Source of the DNA: Lachnospiraceae bacterium
GTDB lineage: Bacteria; Bacillota_A; Clostridia; Lachnospirales; Lachnospiraceae
Direction: 5' to 3'
Assembly: GCA_024689605.1 (NCBI GenBank)
Contig: JAILDD010000053.1
Coordinates: 1 to 26,032, forward strand
Length of the DNA: 26,032 bases
In this document: piece by piece, positions 16,074 to 24,477 of the stretch
Position numbering within the stretch: position 1 is the first letter of the stretch
Layout: each line of letters opens with the position of its first letter
Program-made: the position numbers and the translations under genes
Notes under the pieces: model-generated
Databases searched by the model: none
What the model saw: only the letters and a program-made list of their open reading frames with translations
Told to the model about the DNA's origin: nothing

Positions 16074-17138
16074 TTATTTTTTCCCTACCAGTACCCTTAC
16101 CCCCGGAAGCCTCAGAACAAGTATCCAGACTATTTCCGCAGCTATGAGGACTATTGCTACGCTGAGCCTGGTGGCAAAGTTATTATCAAAGGCCCTGAAA
16201 ATATTGTCGCCCACAAGGGTAGCCAGCCCTAAGGCCCCCAGATCCCTGAAGCTCACCAGCACTGCCGCCGCATTGTCACCGAAGAAATTCAGAGGGTATA
16301 CTTTTTCAACCCAGGCACTGATAAACCACATGCCTGCCGTAAGGAAGGCTGCCGTGAACAGAAGCGGAACAGCATTCAGAAAATACAGTTTCTGCAAGTC
16401 TATATCCATATCCATAAGTGCAGAGACCGCAATTCCCGCTGCAAGGAACAGTCCCCCGGGGACTCCCAGCCTCATCCTGCGCTCCTTGACCTTTGAACTG
16501 AATTCCGTACAGATGCTGCCGCAGCAGACAAAGAACAGCCCGTAAAGACCTCTTAAGAACACTATGGATATACGCGCCATATAGCCCCCTGCGCCGGTGC
16601 CCCCTTCTATGATGAAATTGTAGGGGAAAAGCTCCGTAAGGGAAATGATCACCGTGAATGACAGTGTCATAAGCGTGGTCATGACCGTAAGGCTTCTCAC
16701 AGACATGAAACGGACCACCGCACAGTATACAGTCACTGCTATGAAAGCCGTAGGGAACACCCACAGCACCGATATTCCGTAAAAGGATACAGCATCGGCA
16801 ATAAGCCCTGCCATCGAAGGGTCGCTGCCTGCTCCATCTACTGCGTTTTTAAAAAATGGCAGAAGGCCGATAATGATATATATGACAGAGAATGCCGCAT
16901 AAGGAATGAGGAACCTGAAAGCAGATTTTTTTAATACGGCTCCAACATCCTTTATCTCATCATTACAGAAGAGATCTACCCCCACCGAGGCAAACAGCAT
17001 GGGCACAGCTGCGGCCTTAAAGACCTCATCCAGCCAGCCCGGCAGCATACCGGTGGCCGAAGCCACCAGCATTATCAGTGCAACACCCCTGTATACCCCG
17101 TTACTTTCTCTGATCCTTTCCTTCAAACCTTCCTCCAT
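16074..17138 (-). CDS. Acyltransferase-3-like integral membrane protein
   Basis: The 354-residue protein is mostly hydrophobic, with about ten predicted membrane segments. Its N-terminal third follows the acyltransferase-3 layout: YRGVALIMLV (16-25), then PMLFASVGVDLF (46-57), then a charged loop before FRFLIPYAAFS. Active members modify sugars or lipids and usually carry R-x10-H in the first helix. Here R17 is present, but the matching position is Ser/Ala (VASATG, 25-30), so the catalytic His appears to be missing. It may be inactive, act differently, or be a distant relative. ATG at 17138 has a weak ribosome-binding site. TTG at 17126, preceded by GGAGG, is a credible alternative start. Confidence 0.6.
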   Translation of the reverse strand: MEEGLKERIRESNGVYRGVALIMLVASATGMLPGWLDEVFKAAAVPMLFASVGVDLFCNDEIKDVGAVLKKSAFRFLIPYAAFSVIYIIIGLLPFFKNAVDGAGSDPSMAGLIADAVSFYGISVLWVFPTAFIAVTVYCAVVRFMSVRSLTVMTTLMTLSFTVIISLTELFPYNFIIEGGTGAGGYMARISIVFLRGLYGLFFVCCGSICTEFSSKVKERRMRLGVPGGLFLAAGIAVSALMDMDIDLQKLYFLNAVPLLFTAAFLTAGMWFISAWVEKVYPLNFFGDNAAAVLVSFRDLGALGLATLVGDNIFRAFDNNFATRLSVAIVLIAAEIVWILVLRLPGVRVLVGKK

Positions 17139-17185
17139 ACCGTAATATGATCAGCTCATCATAGTGAGCCGTAAAAATCCGTTCA

Positions 17186-18979
17186 TCACATAATATAATC
17201 CTGCATAAGCAGCTGGACCGTTCTCTCGCCCCTAAACTCATTCCATTGTACACCATATGCGGCAGAAAATGTTATATTCACACCGGATTCCTGTCCGCTT
17301 TCCGCCCGGGCTGCAGCATCATCACCGTATTTGCTCCTGATGCTCTCTACAAAGTCCGCTGCCCTCTTAAAAGTCACTATCTCATAGGTCCTGCCCTCGT
17401 CTGATACGCTGATCTTTGCGCCGGTTCCGTTCTTTCCTATCATGCGCATCTTTTTAAATACCAGTCCCCTGCGGGCAAAGACGGGCTTTGGATTCCCGTT
17501 TCCGAAGGGTTCCATGATCTCCAGCGCATCAGCCAGAGCCCCGTTTGCATACGATAAGGGAAGTTCCATATCTATGAGAAGCTTTCCCTGAAGGTCTTCT
17601 TCCGTAAGATGGCAGTTCTCATTGAGGCGCCTCCGCATCTCCTCCAGCCTGTCCTCCTCCAGTGAAAAACCTGCTGCCTGGGCGTGGCCGCCGTACTTGG
17701 TAAACACATCCTTTATCTCCGTCATGGCATCGTACATATGATATGCCTCAACAGATCGCCCCGAACCCTTAAGCCCCTGCTCTGCCCTTGTGACAATGAA
17801 TACGGGCTTATTGCAGAACTCCCTCATACGTCCCGCCACGATGCCTGCTATGCTCTCATGACAGTCTGGAAGGAATATGACCAGCACCTTCATTCCGTCA
17901 TGCTGGCCTTCCTCAATCTGGGCCTTTGCAAGCTTTACAGCTTCCTCGGTCATATTCTTCCGGGACTCGTTCATTTCCTTGAGCTCTCCGGCTATCCTCA
18001 TGGCAGCATTTTCATCATCCTCTACCAAAAGGGAAAGGGCCCTGTCAGCCGAATCGATGCGGCCGGTAGCATTTATGCAGGGACCCAGGACAAAGCCCAG
18101 GTGAAAGGCGGAGATCTCCGTTCCAGACAGTCCCAGAGCTGCAATAAGCTCTGCCACTCCCCTTGCAGGCTTCCTGCTCATGAGCCGTAAGCCTTCCTTT
18201 ACCGCTACGCGGTTTTCATCCTTAAGCTCCATTATATCCCCGACGGTAGCAAAGGCCGCCAGCTGCAGCATTTCATCGTCAAAATCTTTGTCAGCATATA
18301 CAGAAGCATGATTCGGACCTGCCAGTCCATTAGCATAAATATACTTTATGAATTTATATGCGATCATTCCACCGCATATTCCGGGGAAAGGATAGCTGCA
18401 GTCTTCCTGCTTGGGGTCGACTATTGCAGCAGCCGCCGGAAGGATATACTGCCTTACGCCGTCTTTTTCCTCATAGGGCACTTCATGATGGTCGGTTATG
18501 ACAAGGGTAATTCCCAGGTTCCTGGCAAGAGAAGCCTCATTGGATGCCGCAATACCGTTATCACAGGTAAGGATATATTCCACGCCGTCTTCTGAAGCCT
18601 TTGTGATCATATCCGGATTCATCCCGTATCCGTCTTTTATCCTGTGGGGAATGACATAATCCACATTGGCCCCCAAGGCCTTGAGTCCCCTTACCATTAT
18701 GGCAGTGGAACATACTCCGTCTATGTCATAGTCACCTATCACACGGATATGCTTTTCTGACCTGACCGCCTCCGCGATAACAGCTGCAGCCCTGTCCATA
18801 TCCTTAAAAAGTGCCGGGTCATGCATATGGGCAAGACTCCCCCGAAGATACTCCTCTGCATCTTCCGAATTCTCTATCCCCCTGTTGCACATAAGCCTCG
18901 CTACTGCAGTGGGAACATTCCACTCCCGCCCCAGTTCGGTAAAATTCCCGCTTTTCCGGATCAAAAACCATGCCGGCAT
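17186..18979 (-). CDS. recJ: Single-stranded-DNA-specific 5'-3' exonuclease RecJ
   Basis: RecJ degrades single-stranded DNA in recombination and base-excision or mismatch repair. The 597-residue protein has the DHH phosphoesterase motifs: DYDIDG (83-88), PHR (111-113), CDNGI (139-143) and DHH (163-165). A DHHA1 domain (about 350-450) and a C-terminal OB-fold region follow. The start is ATG at 18979, giving MPAWFLIRKSG, with AGGAG nine bases upstream. A TTG three codons earlier is less likely. It starts about 65 bases after a hairpin that may end the upstream transcript. Confidence 0.93.
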   Translation of the reverse strand: MPAWFLIRKSGNFTELGREWNVPTAVARLMCNRGIENSEDAEEYLRGSLAHMHDPALFKDMDRAAAVIAEAVRSEKHIRVIGDYDIDGVCSTAIMVRGLKALGANVDYVIPHRIKDGYGMNPDMITKASEDGVEYILTCDNGIAASNEASLARNLGITLVITDHHEVPYEEKDGVRQYILPAAAAIVDPKQEDCSYPFPGICGGMIAYKFIKYIYANGLAGPNHASVYADKDFDDEMLQLAAFATVGDIMELKDENRVAVKEGLRLMSRKPARGVAELIAALGLSGTEISAFHLGFVLGPCINATGRIDSADRALSLLVEDDENAAMRIAGELKEMNESRKNMTEEAVKLAKAQIEEGQHDGMKVLVIFLPDCHESIAGIVAGRMREFCNKPVFIVTRAEQGLKGSGRSVEAYHMYDAMTEIKDVFTKYGGHAQAAGFSLEEDRLEEMRRRLNENCHLTEEDLQGKLLIDMELPLSYANGALADALEIMEPFGNGNPKPVFARRGLVFKKMRMIGKNGTGAKISVSDEGRTYEIVTFKRAADFVESIRSKYGDDAAARAESGQESGVNITFSAAYGVQWNEFRGERTVQLLMQDYIM

Positions 18980-19043
18980 CCGATACAACTCCTATCCTTA
19001 TATTTTGCCTGCTGCAGATCTTAAACCTGCCCGCTTTCATACA

Positions 19044-19072
19044 CAAACAGCACCGGCTTTTACCCGGTGCTG
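19044..19072 (-). terminator. Probable weak intrinsic terminator after the foldase gene
   Basis: On the minus strand, a 9-bp perfect stem (CAGCACCGG with CCGGTGCTG) and a 7-base loop are followed by TTTGTGT. The U-tract is short and interrupted, so partial read-through into recJ is possible. Confidence 0.6.
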
Positions 19073-19088
19073 CATAGATAAATGATAT

Positions 19089-20246
19089 TCAGTCCGTTAT
19101 TGTCACATTCTCAGCCAGGTAGTCCATAGCCTTGTTCTGCATTGCTGCCTGGGCAAGATATCCAAATCCGTATTCTTTAACCGCTGAATCAATATCCTCC
19201 GTGCTCATTCCCTGGTCGATAAAGTACTGCCTTACTTCATCCTCAGTATTGCTTAAGCCTGACTGTTTAAAAACATACTCAAGCTCCATGGAATAGGCTG
19301 TATCCTCCCTTGCGCGATCCCGCAGCATTGCGTCATAGGATGCCTGGTCGGTATATCCGGCCATTTCATAAACAGATCCGTAAAGGTCCGAACCGAAATA
19401 CTGCTTGTAGGATTCCAGCTGCTGCTCGTACTGGTTATTGTATACCTTTGTAAGATTGGCAATATACTTCTCCGGATATACGCTTACGGCGCTGTTTTCC
19501 GAAAGAGAAGAACTGATGGAATTCCTGAGATTACTGTCATAATAGGAATCTATGATGGACTGCCTGTACTCAGCAACAGTTGCATATTCCGTATTTGCAG
19601 CCACGAACTCATCCGTAAGCTCCGGGGTCACATATATGCCCTCCAGGGTCACTTCATAGACTGCTGTTTTTCCGGCTCTTACAGGATCCGCATCATCATC
19701 GGCAAATGCAACCTCAACGCTGAAGGTATCACCCTTCTTGTGCCCTACGATGGCACTGTCAAACTCTGCCGAGATCTTTTCATTATCTATCACCATATCT
19801 TCGCCGCCGTTTGCCGCAAGGGCCTCATTATATGAAACGCCGTCAATGGTGGAAGTATAGCTTACATTTACCTTATCTCCATGGTCAGCCTTTGTGCCGG
19901 CATCTTCCGAAATGTATTCGTGACTTTTTAACATGGATTCTATATCTGCCTCGACTGTTTCATCATCAGGCAGAAGCTCTGACTTTGAAAAACTGAGGGC
20001 ATCAATGTCCACGGTCACATCACCGTCCTTCACGCCCTTTATTGTACCTGCGTCCGTCAGATACTTTGAATAATTGATAAGGGTTGACTGGTAGAACAGT
20101 ATTCCGGCCACAACGATGACTACAATCAATGTTGGAATGAACACTGCCCATGCAACAGCCATGGCCCTTTTCTGCTTCTGCTCCTGTCTGGCCTTCTCGA
20201 TAGCCAGACGCTTTTTCTTCGACTTGCTTATATTTTCCTCAGCCAT
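19089..20246 (-). CDS. Membrane-anchored FKBP/trigger-factor-like peptidyl-prolyl isomerase
   Basis: The 385-residue protein has a basic N-terminal tail (KSKKKRLAIEKARQEQKQKR, 8-27), one membrane helix at about 28-52 and a large exported part. That part includes an FKBP-like domain (about 117-206), with DKVNVSYTSTIDG near its start and VEVAF and VYEVTLEGI strands. A helical, trigger-factor or SurA-like C-terminal region (about 208-385) follows. It probably catalyses proline isomerisation or chaperones secreted proteins at the outer face of the membrane. Its place directly after secDF supports a role at the translocon exit. The ATG follows ACGGAGG. It lacks the ribosome-binding domain of cytosolic trigger factor. 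Confidence 0.75.
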   Translation of the reverse strand: MAEENISKSKKKRLAIEKARQEQKQKRAMAVAWAVFIPTLIVVIVVAGILFYQSTLINYSKYLTDAGTIKGVKDGDVTVDIDALSFSKSELLPDDETVEADIESMLKSHEYISEDAGTKADHGDKVNVSYTSTIDGVSYNEALAANGGEDMVIDNEKISAEFDSAIVGHKKGDTFSVEVAFADDDADPVRAGKTAVYEVTLEGIYVTPELTDEFVAANTEYATVAEYRQSIIDSYYDSNLRNSISSSLSENSAVSVYPEKYIANLTKVYNNQYEQQLESYKQYFGSDLYGSVYEMAGYTDQASYDAMLRDRAREDTAYSMELEYVFKQSGLSNTEDEVRQYFIDQGMSTEDIDSAVKEYGFGYLAQAAMQNKAMDYLAENVTITD

Positions 20247-20285
20247 TTCAAACCTCCGTAAAATATAACTCCGTATTTTAAACTA

Positions 20286-22727
20286 TCAGTCATCATCCTC
20301 GTCATCCGAAGGCGGGAACTTAACCCTGAGCACATACCAGAGGGCACCGGTCACGCATACGGATGAATATGTTCCGCAGATAAGACCGATGATCAGAGGC
20401 AGTGCGAATTCCCTTATGGACGAAACGCCCAGAATGTAAAGCACTACTACCATTATGACGGTGGTCAGTGAAGTAAATATACTTCTGGAAAGAGTCTGGG
20501 ATATACTCTTATTAACCATACCATCGAGGGTATCCTTACGCTTCATAGCCTTGTGGTTTTCCCTGATTCGGTCAAATATGACAATGGTAGCATTTATGGA
20601 ATATCCGACTATGGTAAGCATACATGCAATAAATGTTGAGCTTACTGACAGCCTGATAAGCGCATAGAAAGTAAGTGTTACCATTACATCATGAAGGAGC
20701 GCAGCAACAGAGCTGATACCGAAACGGATGTCGCTGAACCTTACCCAGATGTAAAGCAGCATGCATACTGCGGCAACAAGCACTGCAACCAGTGACTCAC
20801 GCTTCATCTCACCGGATATGGTGGAACCTATGGTCTCGGAAGTGATCTGTGTCTCTGATACCCCCTGCTCTGCAGTCATGTAGTCTATGAATGCCTGCCT
20901 CTGCTCAACATCCATTACCCTTGATTTGAAGATAACCTCATTACTGTCATTAACCGTCTGGAATGATACGTTTGCATCCCCGGTGATTTCTTCCAGCTTC
21001 GGTACTATCTCGTTATTGATCACATCATTGGAAGGATTCTCAGCAAAAGCAACCGTGGTCGCAGTACCGCCCTTGAACTCCAGGCTGTAGTTAAGGGCAT
21101 CCCCTGTGGTAAGCCTGAAGATGATCATCGCAGCTATGCCGATACCGATGATTCCCAGTGATATGCCGAAGAATATACCCTTCCTGCTCAAGAAAGGAAT
21201 GACCTTGTCTTCCTTTGCCTTCTGTGCGTCGCTCATTCCGTACAGTGCCGGAGCCTTAAGGCCAAGGGCGAAGAAAGCATTTACCAGGGACTTGGTAATT
21301 ACAAGCGCCGTAAACATGGACAGGATGATACCGAGGGCCAGAGTGTAACCGAAGCCCTTAATGGTACCGCTGCCCATTGCGATAAGTACGACTGCCGCAA
21401 TAAGTGTTGTGATATTACCATCTATGATGGCTGAAAGAGCCTTTGAGAAACCGGCCTTGATGGCATCCTCAACGGTGCTTCCTGCCTTAAGCTCTTCCTT
21501 AATTCTTGCAAATATGATAACGTTCGCATCTACCGCCATGCCGACTGAAAGGATAATACCTGCAATACCCGGAAGGGTAAGGGTCAGTTCAAAAAGATTT
21601 ATAAGCAGTATTACAAGCAGCGAATAAAGCATAAGTGCTATGGAGCTTGCAAAACCGGGCACTCTGTAAATGATGCACATGAATATGATAACAAGTGCAA
21701 GACCGATAATGCCTGCGATAAGGCTGGTACGTACTGCATCCGAACCCAGCTGCGCACCTACCACGTTTGACCTTAATTCTTCAAGCTCAAGCTTAAGTCC
21801 GCCGATACGGATATTCTGTGCAAGGCGCTGAGCCTCTTCAGCATCAGCCATACCTGTTATCTGTGCGCTTCCGCCGGAGATCTGCTCATTTACATGAGGA
21901 ACAGAGAGCATTTCGCCGTCGTAGTAGATTCCGATGGTTCCGTTAAGTCCGGACCTGCCGGCAGCTTCGCCGGTTGCCTTGGAAAAGGCCTCACGTCCGT
22001 TATCCGTAAATTCAAGGCCTACGATATACTGCACTACGTTAAAGTCATCAGTGTAACTCTTTGCTTCGGATGATGCCACATCCGTTCCGGAAAGAACAGC
22101 GTCCCCGTTTTCAACGATCTCATTTATAGGCTTTGTCAGAGCATACATAGTCTGGACATGGTCAGGATTCTTGACTGTGTAGCTGAGCATCTTGCCGTCA
22201 GATGTATACTGGGGGTCACCTGTCTCCCTGTCATAAAGATATGCATTGTCACCGATGCCTACAAAATAGGTATCGTCTTCCTTGCATACCTGATAGCCGT
22301 CTGTGGTAGTGGTCATAAGACCGTAGTTGTAGCTGCCGTCAGCTGAGCTTACGGCACGTATGAAATAAAGGGATCCGGGATTACCAAGGTCCTCAAGTAT
22401 GGCATTGGCATCCGTAACACCGGGAATTTCTATGGTTATACGCCTGTCACCCTCAGGATAAACATTTGACTCAGTGGAATACTGGTCAACCCTCTTCCTT
22501 AGCTTGAACACCGTATCGTCCAGGTCGGATTTGGTAGGAGCCTCATCCCCCACTACCTGATATGTGATGCTGACACCTCCGGCAAGATCCAGGCCCAGCT
22601 TGGTATTCCTGGCTGCCAGGTAATCCTCATCCGTGGAAGTATCCACACCGTTCCATACAAGATAGCCTGCGCCGCCCAGTACTGCCAGTATTATCAGCAA
22701 TACGACAATCGCCTTTGACTTTTTCAT
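20286..22727 (-). CDS. secDF: Protein translocase SecD-SecF fusion
   Basis: SecDF uses the proton gradient to complete export through SecYEG. One 813-residue polypeptide joins SecD (about 1-490) and SecF (about 515-805), a fusion known from Bacillus and many Firmicutes. A first membrane helix is at 5-25. SecD shows GLDLAGG (45-51), the P1 head (about 60-325) and GMAVDANVIIFARIKEEL (396-413, with the key D400). SecF shows YSLEFKGG (547-554), HDVMVTL (679-685, with D680) and GYSINATIVIFDRIREN (708-724). Residue 715 is Ala, where E. coli SecF has Asp in NDT. The C-terminus is strongly acidic. The ribosome-binding site AAAGGAGGAAAGG follows a small hairpin at 22746-22760. Confidence 0.95.
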   Translation of the reverse strand: MKKSKAIVVLLIILAVLGGAGYLVWNGVDTSTDEDYLAARNTKLGLDLAGGVSITYQVVGDEAPTKSDLDDTVFKLRKRVDQYSTESNVYPEGDRRITIEIPGVTDANAILEDLGNPGSLYFIRAVSSADGSYNYGLMTTTTDGYQVCKEDDTYFVGIGDNAYLYDRETGDPQYTSDGKMLSYTVKNPDHVQTMYALTKPINEIVENGDAVLSGTDVASSEAKSYTDDFNVVQYIVGLEFTDNGREAFSKATGEAAGRSGLNGTIGIYYDGEMLSVPHVNEQISGGSAQITGMADAEEAQRLAQNIRIGGLKLELEELRSNVVGAQLGSDAVRTSLIAGIIGLALVIIFMCIIYRVPGFASSIALMLYSLLVILLINLFELTLTLPGIAGIILSVGMAVDANVIIFARIKEELKAGSTVEDAIKAGFSKALSAIIDGNITTLIAAVVLIAMGSGTIKGFGYTLALGIILSMFTALVITKSLVNAFFALGLKAPALYGMSDAQKAKEDKVIPFLSRKGIFFGISLGIIGIGIAAMIIFRLTTGDALNYSLEFKGGTATTVAFAENPSNDVINNEIVPKLEEITGDANVSFQTVNDSNEVIFKSRVMDVEQRQAFIDYMTAEQGVSETQITSETIGSTISGEMKRESLVAVLVAAVCMLLYIWVRFSDIRFGISSVAALLHDVMVTLTFYALIRLSVSSTFIACMLTIVGYSINATIVIFDRIRENHKAMKRKDTLDGMVNKSISQTLSRSIFTSLTTVIMVVVLYILGVSSIREFALPLIIGLICGTYSSVCVTGALWYVLRVKFPPSDDEDDD

Positions 22728-22745
22728 AGTTCCTTTCCTCCTTTT

Positions 22746-22760
22746 GCCGCACTCAGCGGC
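22746..22760 (-). other. Small GCCGC/GCGGC hairpin before the secDF ribosome-binding site
   Basis: A 5-bp GC stem with a 5-base loop lies in the 50-base scfB-secDF gap, directly upstream of AAAGGAGG. The layout, GCCGCT...GCGGCA followed by a Shine-Dalgarno sequence, resembles the repeats before def. It could affect ribosome access or mRNA stability. It has no U-tract and so should not terminate. Confidence 0.55.
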
Positions 22761-22777
22761 TGTTCGGCTTTTTCCGC

Positions 22778-24151
22778 CTATTCCTCATCGGCAGCTGCAG
22801 CCTTGAGCATTATCGCACATTCCACACGCTTCCTCTGAAGCTCGCATCCTGTTTCATATGCGCCATATATATCTCCGGTAAAGTGCTGTGAGTTTGCCAT
22901 GCAGCCGCCGCTGCAGTAATACCTGGCAAAACACTTTTCACACTCCGGCTTAGAATAAACATTACAGTCATGGAATTTCTTCTGCAGGTCCTTTTTTTCT
23001 ATTCCGTCATATACGGAACCCAGCTTGAATTCCTCCTGGCCCACAAACTGGTGGCAGGGATATATATCTCCCCAGGGGGTTACGGATACATACTCGCATC
23101 CTGCCCCGCAGCCCGAAAGCCTCTTGTATACGCAGGGACCTCCCTCCAGGTCTATCATGAAATGGAAGAAGTTAAAGGGATTGCCCTCACGCCTTCTCTT
23201 AAGCATCTCATCAGCCAAAATGTCATACTGTTCTAACAGTATCGGCAAATCTTCCTTTTTAAGGGCATACTCCTCTTCCTCAGGTGCCACCACAGGTTCA
23301 ACTGAAATCTGCTTAAATCCCATATCCGCAAGGTGTATAACATCTGCGGCAAAATCCGTATTGAAATGGGTATATGTGCCCCTTACATAGTAATTCATCT
23401 GATCCCTGGACTCAGCAGCCTTAATATACTTGGGAAGAATGTCATCATAGCTGCTCTTTCCGTTGCGGTAGGGCCGCATGAAATCATGCACCTCTTTACG
23501 GCCGTCAATGGAAAGCACCAGGTTGCTCATTTCTTTGTTGGCGAATTCAAGTATGTCATCATCAAGAAGGGTACCGTTGGTGGTAAGGGTAAAACGGAAC
23601 TTCTTGTTCTTTTCCTTTTCGATGCTTCGGCCGTATGCCACAAGCTGCTTTACCACATCCCAGTTCATGAGGGGCTCGCCCCCGAAGAAATCCACCTCAA
23701 GATTATGCCTTGTGCCGGAATTCTCCACAAGATAATCAAGGGCAGCCTTTCCCACCTCGAAGCTCATAAGTCCGCAGGGACCGTAATATTCGCCCTTTCC
23801 GGCAAAACAGTACTTACAGCCGAGATTGCAGGCATGTGCAATATGGAGGCACATGGCCTTCACCACTGTCTCCCGCTCCATAAAGCTCCCAATGGAATCC
23901 TTATAGACATCCTCGGAATAAAGCATACCCACGTTCTTAAGCTCCAGTATCTCTTCTACGGCATCCTTTCTGTCCACGTCAAGAAGAGAGCCCGCATGCT
24001 TAAGCGCGATCTCGTCATCACTAAGTCCTGCCTCAATATCCTTTTCGATCAGGGGAATAAGTTCGTATGCTATATCATCCACCACATGGACACTGCCGGA
24101 ATTCACATCCAGCACGATGTTGTATCCGTGGCTTTTGTACTCATGTATCAT
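22778..24151 (-). CDS. scfB: SCIFF peptide maturase, radical SAM/SPASM (thioether cross-links)
   Basis: This radical SAM enzyme installs thioether cross-links in the ScfA peptide; the characterised relative is CteB of Clostridium thermocellum. The 457-residue protein has an N-terminal peptide-recognition region (about 1-85), the cluster motif C108-x3-C112-x2-C115, GGEP (158-161), and a SPASM-type C-terminus rich in cysteines (C340, 348, 352, 366, 396, 404, 407, 413, 417, 436). The start is ATG at 24151, giving MIHEYKSHGYNIVLDVNSG, with AAGGA just upstream. The in-frame ATG at 24175 lies inside a hairpin, lacks a ribosome-binding site and adds eight atypical residues. Confidence 0.95.
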   Translation of the reverse strand: MIHEYKSHGYNIVLDVNSGSVHVVDDIAYELIPLIEKDIEAGLSDDEIALKHAGSLLDVDRKDAVEEILELKNVGMLYSEDVYKDSIGSFMERETVVKAMCLHIAHACNLGCKYCFAGKGEYYGPCGLMSFEVGKAALDYLVENSGTRHNLEVDFFGGEPLMNWDVVKQLVAYGRSIEKEKNKKFRFTLTTNGTLLDDDILEFANKEMSNLVLSIDGRKEVHDFMRPYRNGKSSYDDILPKYIKAAESRDQMNYYVRGTYTHFNTDFAADVIHLADMGFKQISVEPVVAPEEEEYALKKEDLPILLEQYDILADEMLKRRREGNPFNFFHFMIDLEGGPCVYKRLSGCGAGCEYVSVTPWGDIYPCHQFVGQEEFKLGSVYDGIEKKDLQKKFHDCNVYSKPECEKCFARYYCSGGCMANSQHFTGDIYGAYETGCELQRKRVECAIMLKAAAADEE

Positions 24152-24173
24152 AGTTTTCCTTATTACACGCAAC

Positions 24174-24202
24174 AAAGCAGCGATCTACACAACCGCTGCC
24201 TT
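24174..24202 (-). promoter_or_regulatory. Hairpin between scfA and scfB, possible attenuator
   Basis: On the minus strand, AAGGCAGCG pairs with CGCTGCTTT (nine pairs, one G-U, 11-base loop) and is followed by TTTG. It lies about 27 bases after the scfA stop and 22 bases before the scfB ATG. It could cap the 3' end of an scfA-only RNA, giving more peptide than enzyme. The U-tract is short, so partial termination or RNA protection is more likely than a full stop. Confidence 0.6.
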
Positions 24203-24229
24203 TTGCCCGTTTAGATTTAACTTAATGCC

Positions 24230-24376
24230 TTACTTTGACACCTTCTCACAGCTCTGGTTTCCTACAGTGCAGGAAGTCTTGCAGGCTGACTGGCATGATG
24301 TCTGGCACTCGCCGCATCCGCCGTTCTTAAGGCTCTTCTTAAGGTCTCTTGTGTTTAAAGTCTTTATATGCTTCAT
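24230..24376 (-). CDS. scfA: SCIFF ranthipeptide precursor (six Cys in forty-five)
   Basis: This 48-residue peptide is the substrate of the neighbouring maturase. It begins MKHIKTLNTRDLKKSLKNGG, a leader-like basic segment, followed by a cysteine-rich core (residues 21-43) with cysteines at 21, 24, 28, 32, 36 and 43 and small or polar residues between them. The six cysteines and the core pattern GGCGECQTSCQ match the SCIFF family, widespread in Clostridia and grouped with the ranthipeptides. The start is supported by AGGAGG eight bases upstream and a near-consensus promoter 47 bases upstream. A role in cell signalling has been proposed for relatives; the function here is not shown by sequence. 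Confidence 0.95.
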   Translation of the reverse strand: MKHIKTLNTRDLKKSLKNGGCGECQTSCQSACKTSCTVGNQSCEKVSK

Positions 24377-24422
24377 TATTATTTCCTCCTAAAGAAAAAT
24401 CTATTACGCTTTTATCCGTTGT

Positions 24423-24451
24423 ATTTTATCATAAGCCTTATACCGTGTCAA
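24423..24451 (-). promoter_or_regulatory. Strong sigma-70-type promoter for scfA
   Basis: On the minus strand, a perfect TTGACA (24446-24451) is 17 bases before TAAAAT (24423-24428), which is preceded by TG (extended -10). The leader would be about 40 bases and contains AGGAGG. This is the best promoter in the window. It could drive scfA, scfB, secDF and the foldase gene. Confidence 0.85.
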
Positions 24452-24475
24452 AATAATCTTGCAGGCCGATTATTT
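24451..24475 (-). terminator. AT-rich hairpin after the EAL gene, touching the scfA -35
   Basis: AAATAATC pairs perfectly with GATTATTT across a 9-base loop, two bases after the EAL gene stop. Its downstream arm abuts and overlaps by one base the TTGACA of the scfA promoter. It could be a weak terminator for the EAL gene or an operator-like dyad. Confidence 0.45.
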
Positions 24476-24477
24476 GC

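Noticed and set aside
18819..19046. 75-codon minus-strand frame overlapping the start of recJ
   Set aside because: Most of it overlaps the recJ N-terminus in another frame and crosses the foldase terminator. No family was recognised.
24152..24175. Upstream scfB start at 24175
   Set aside because: It lies inside a hairpin, lacks a ribosome-binding site, and the family starts at the MIHEYK position.
23333..24214. 293-codon open frame on the plus strand across scfB
   Set aside because: It lies opposite the radical SAM maturase, whose cysteine motifs fix the true frame. No family features were seen.
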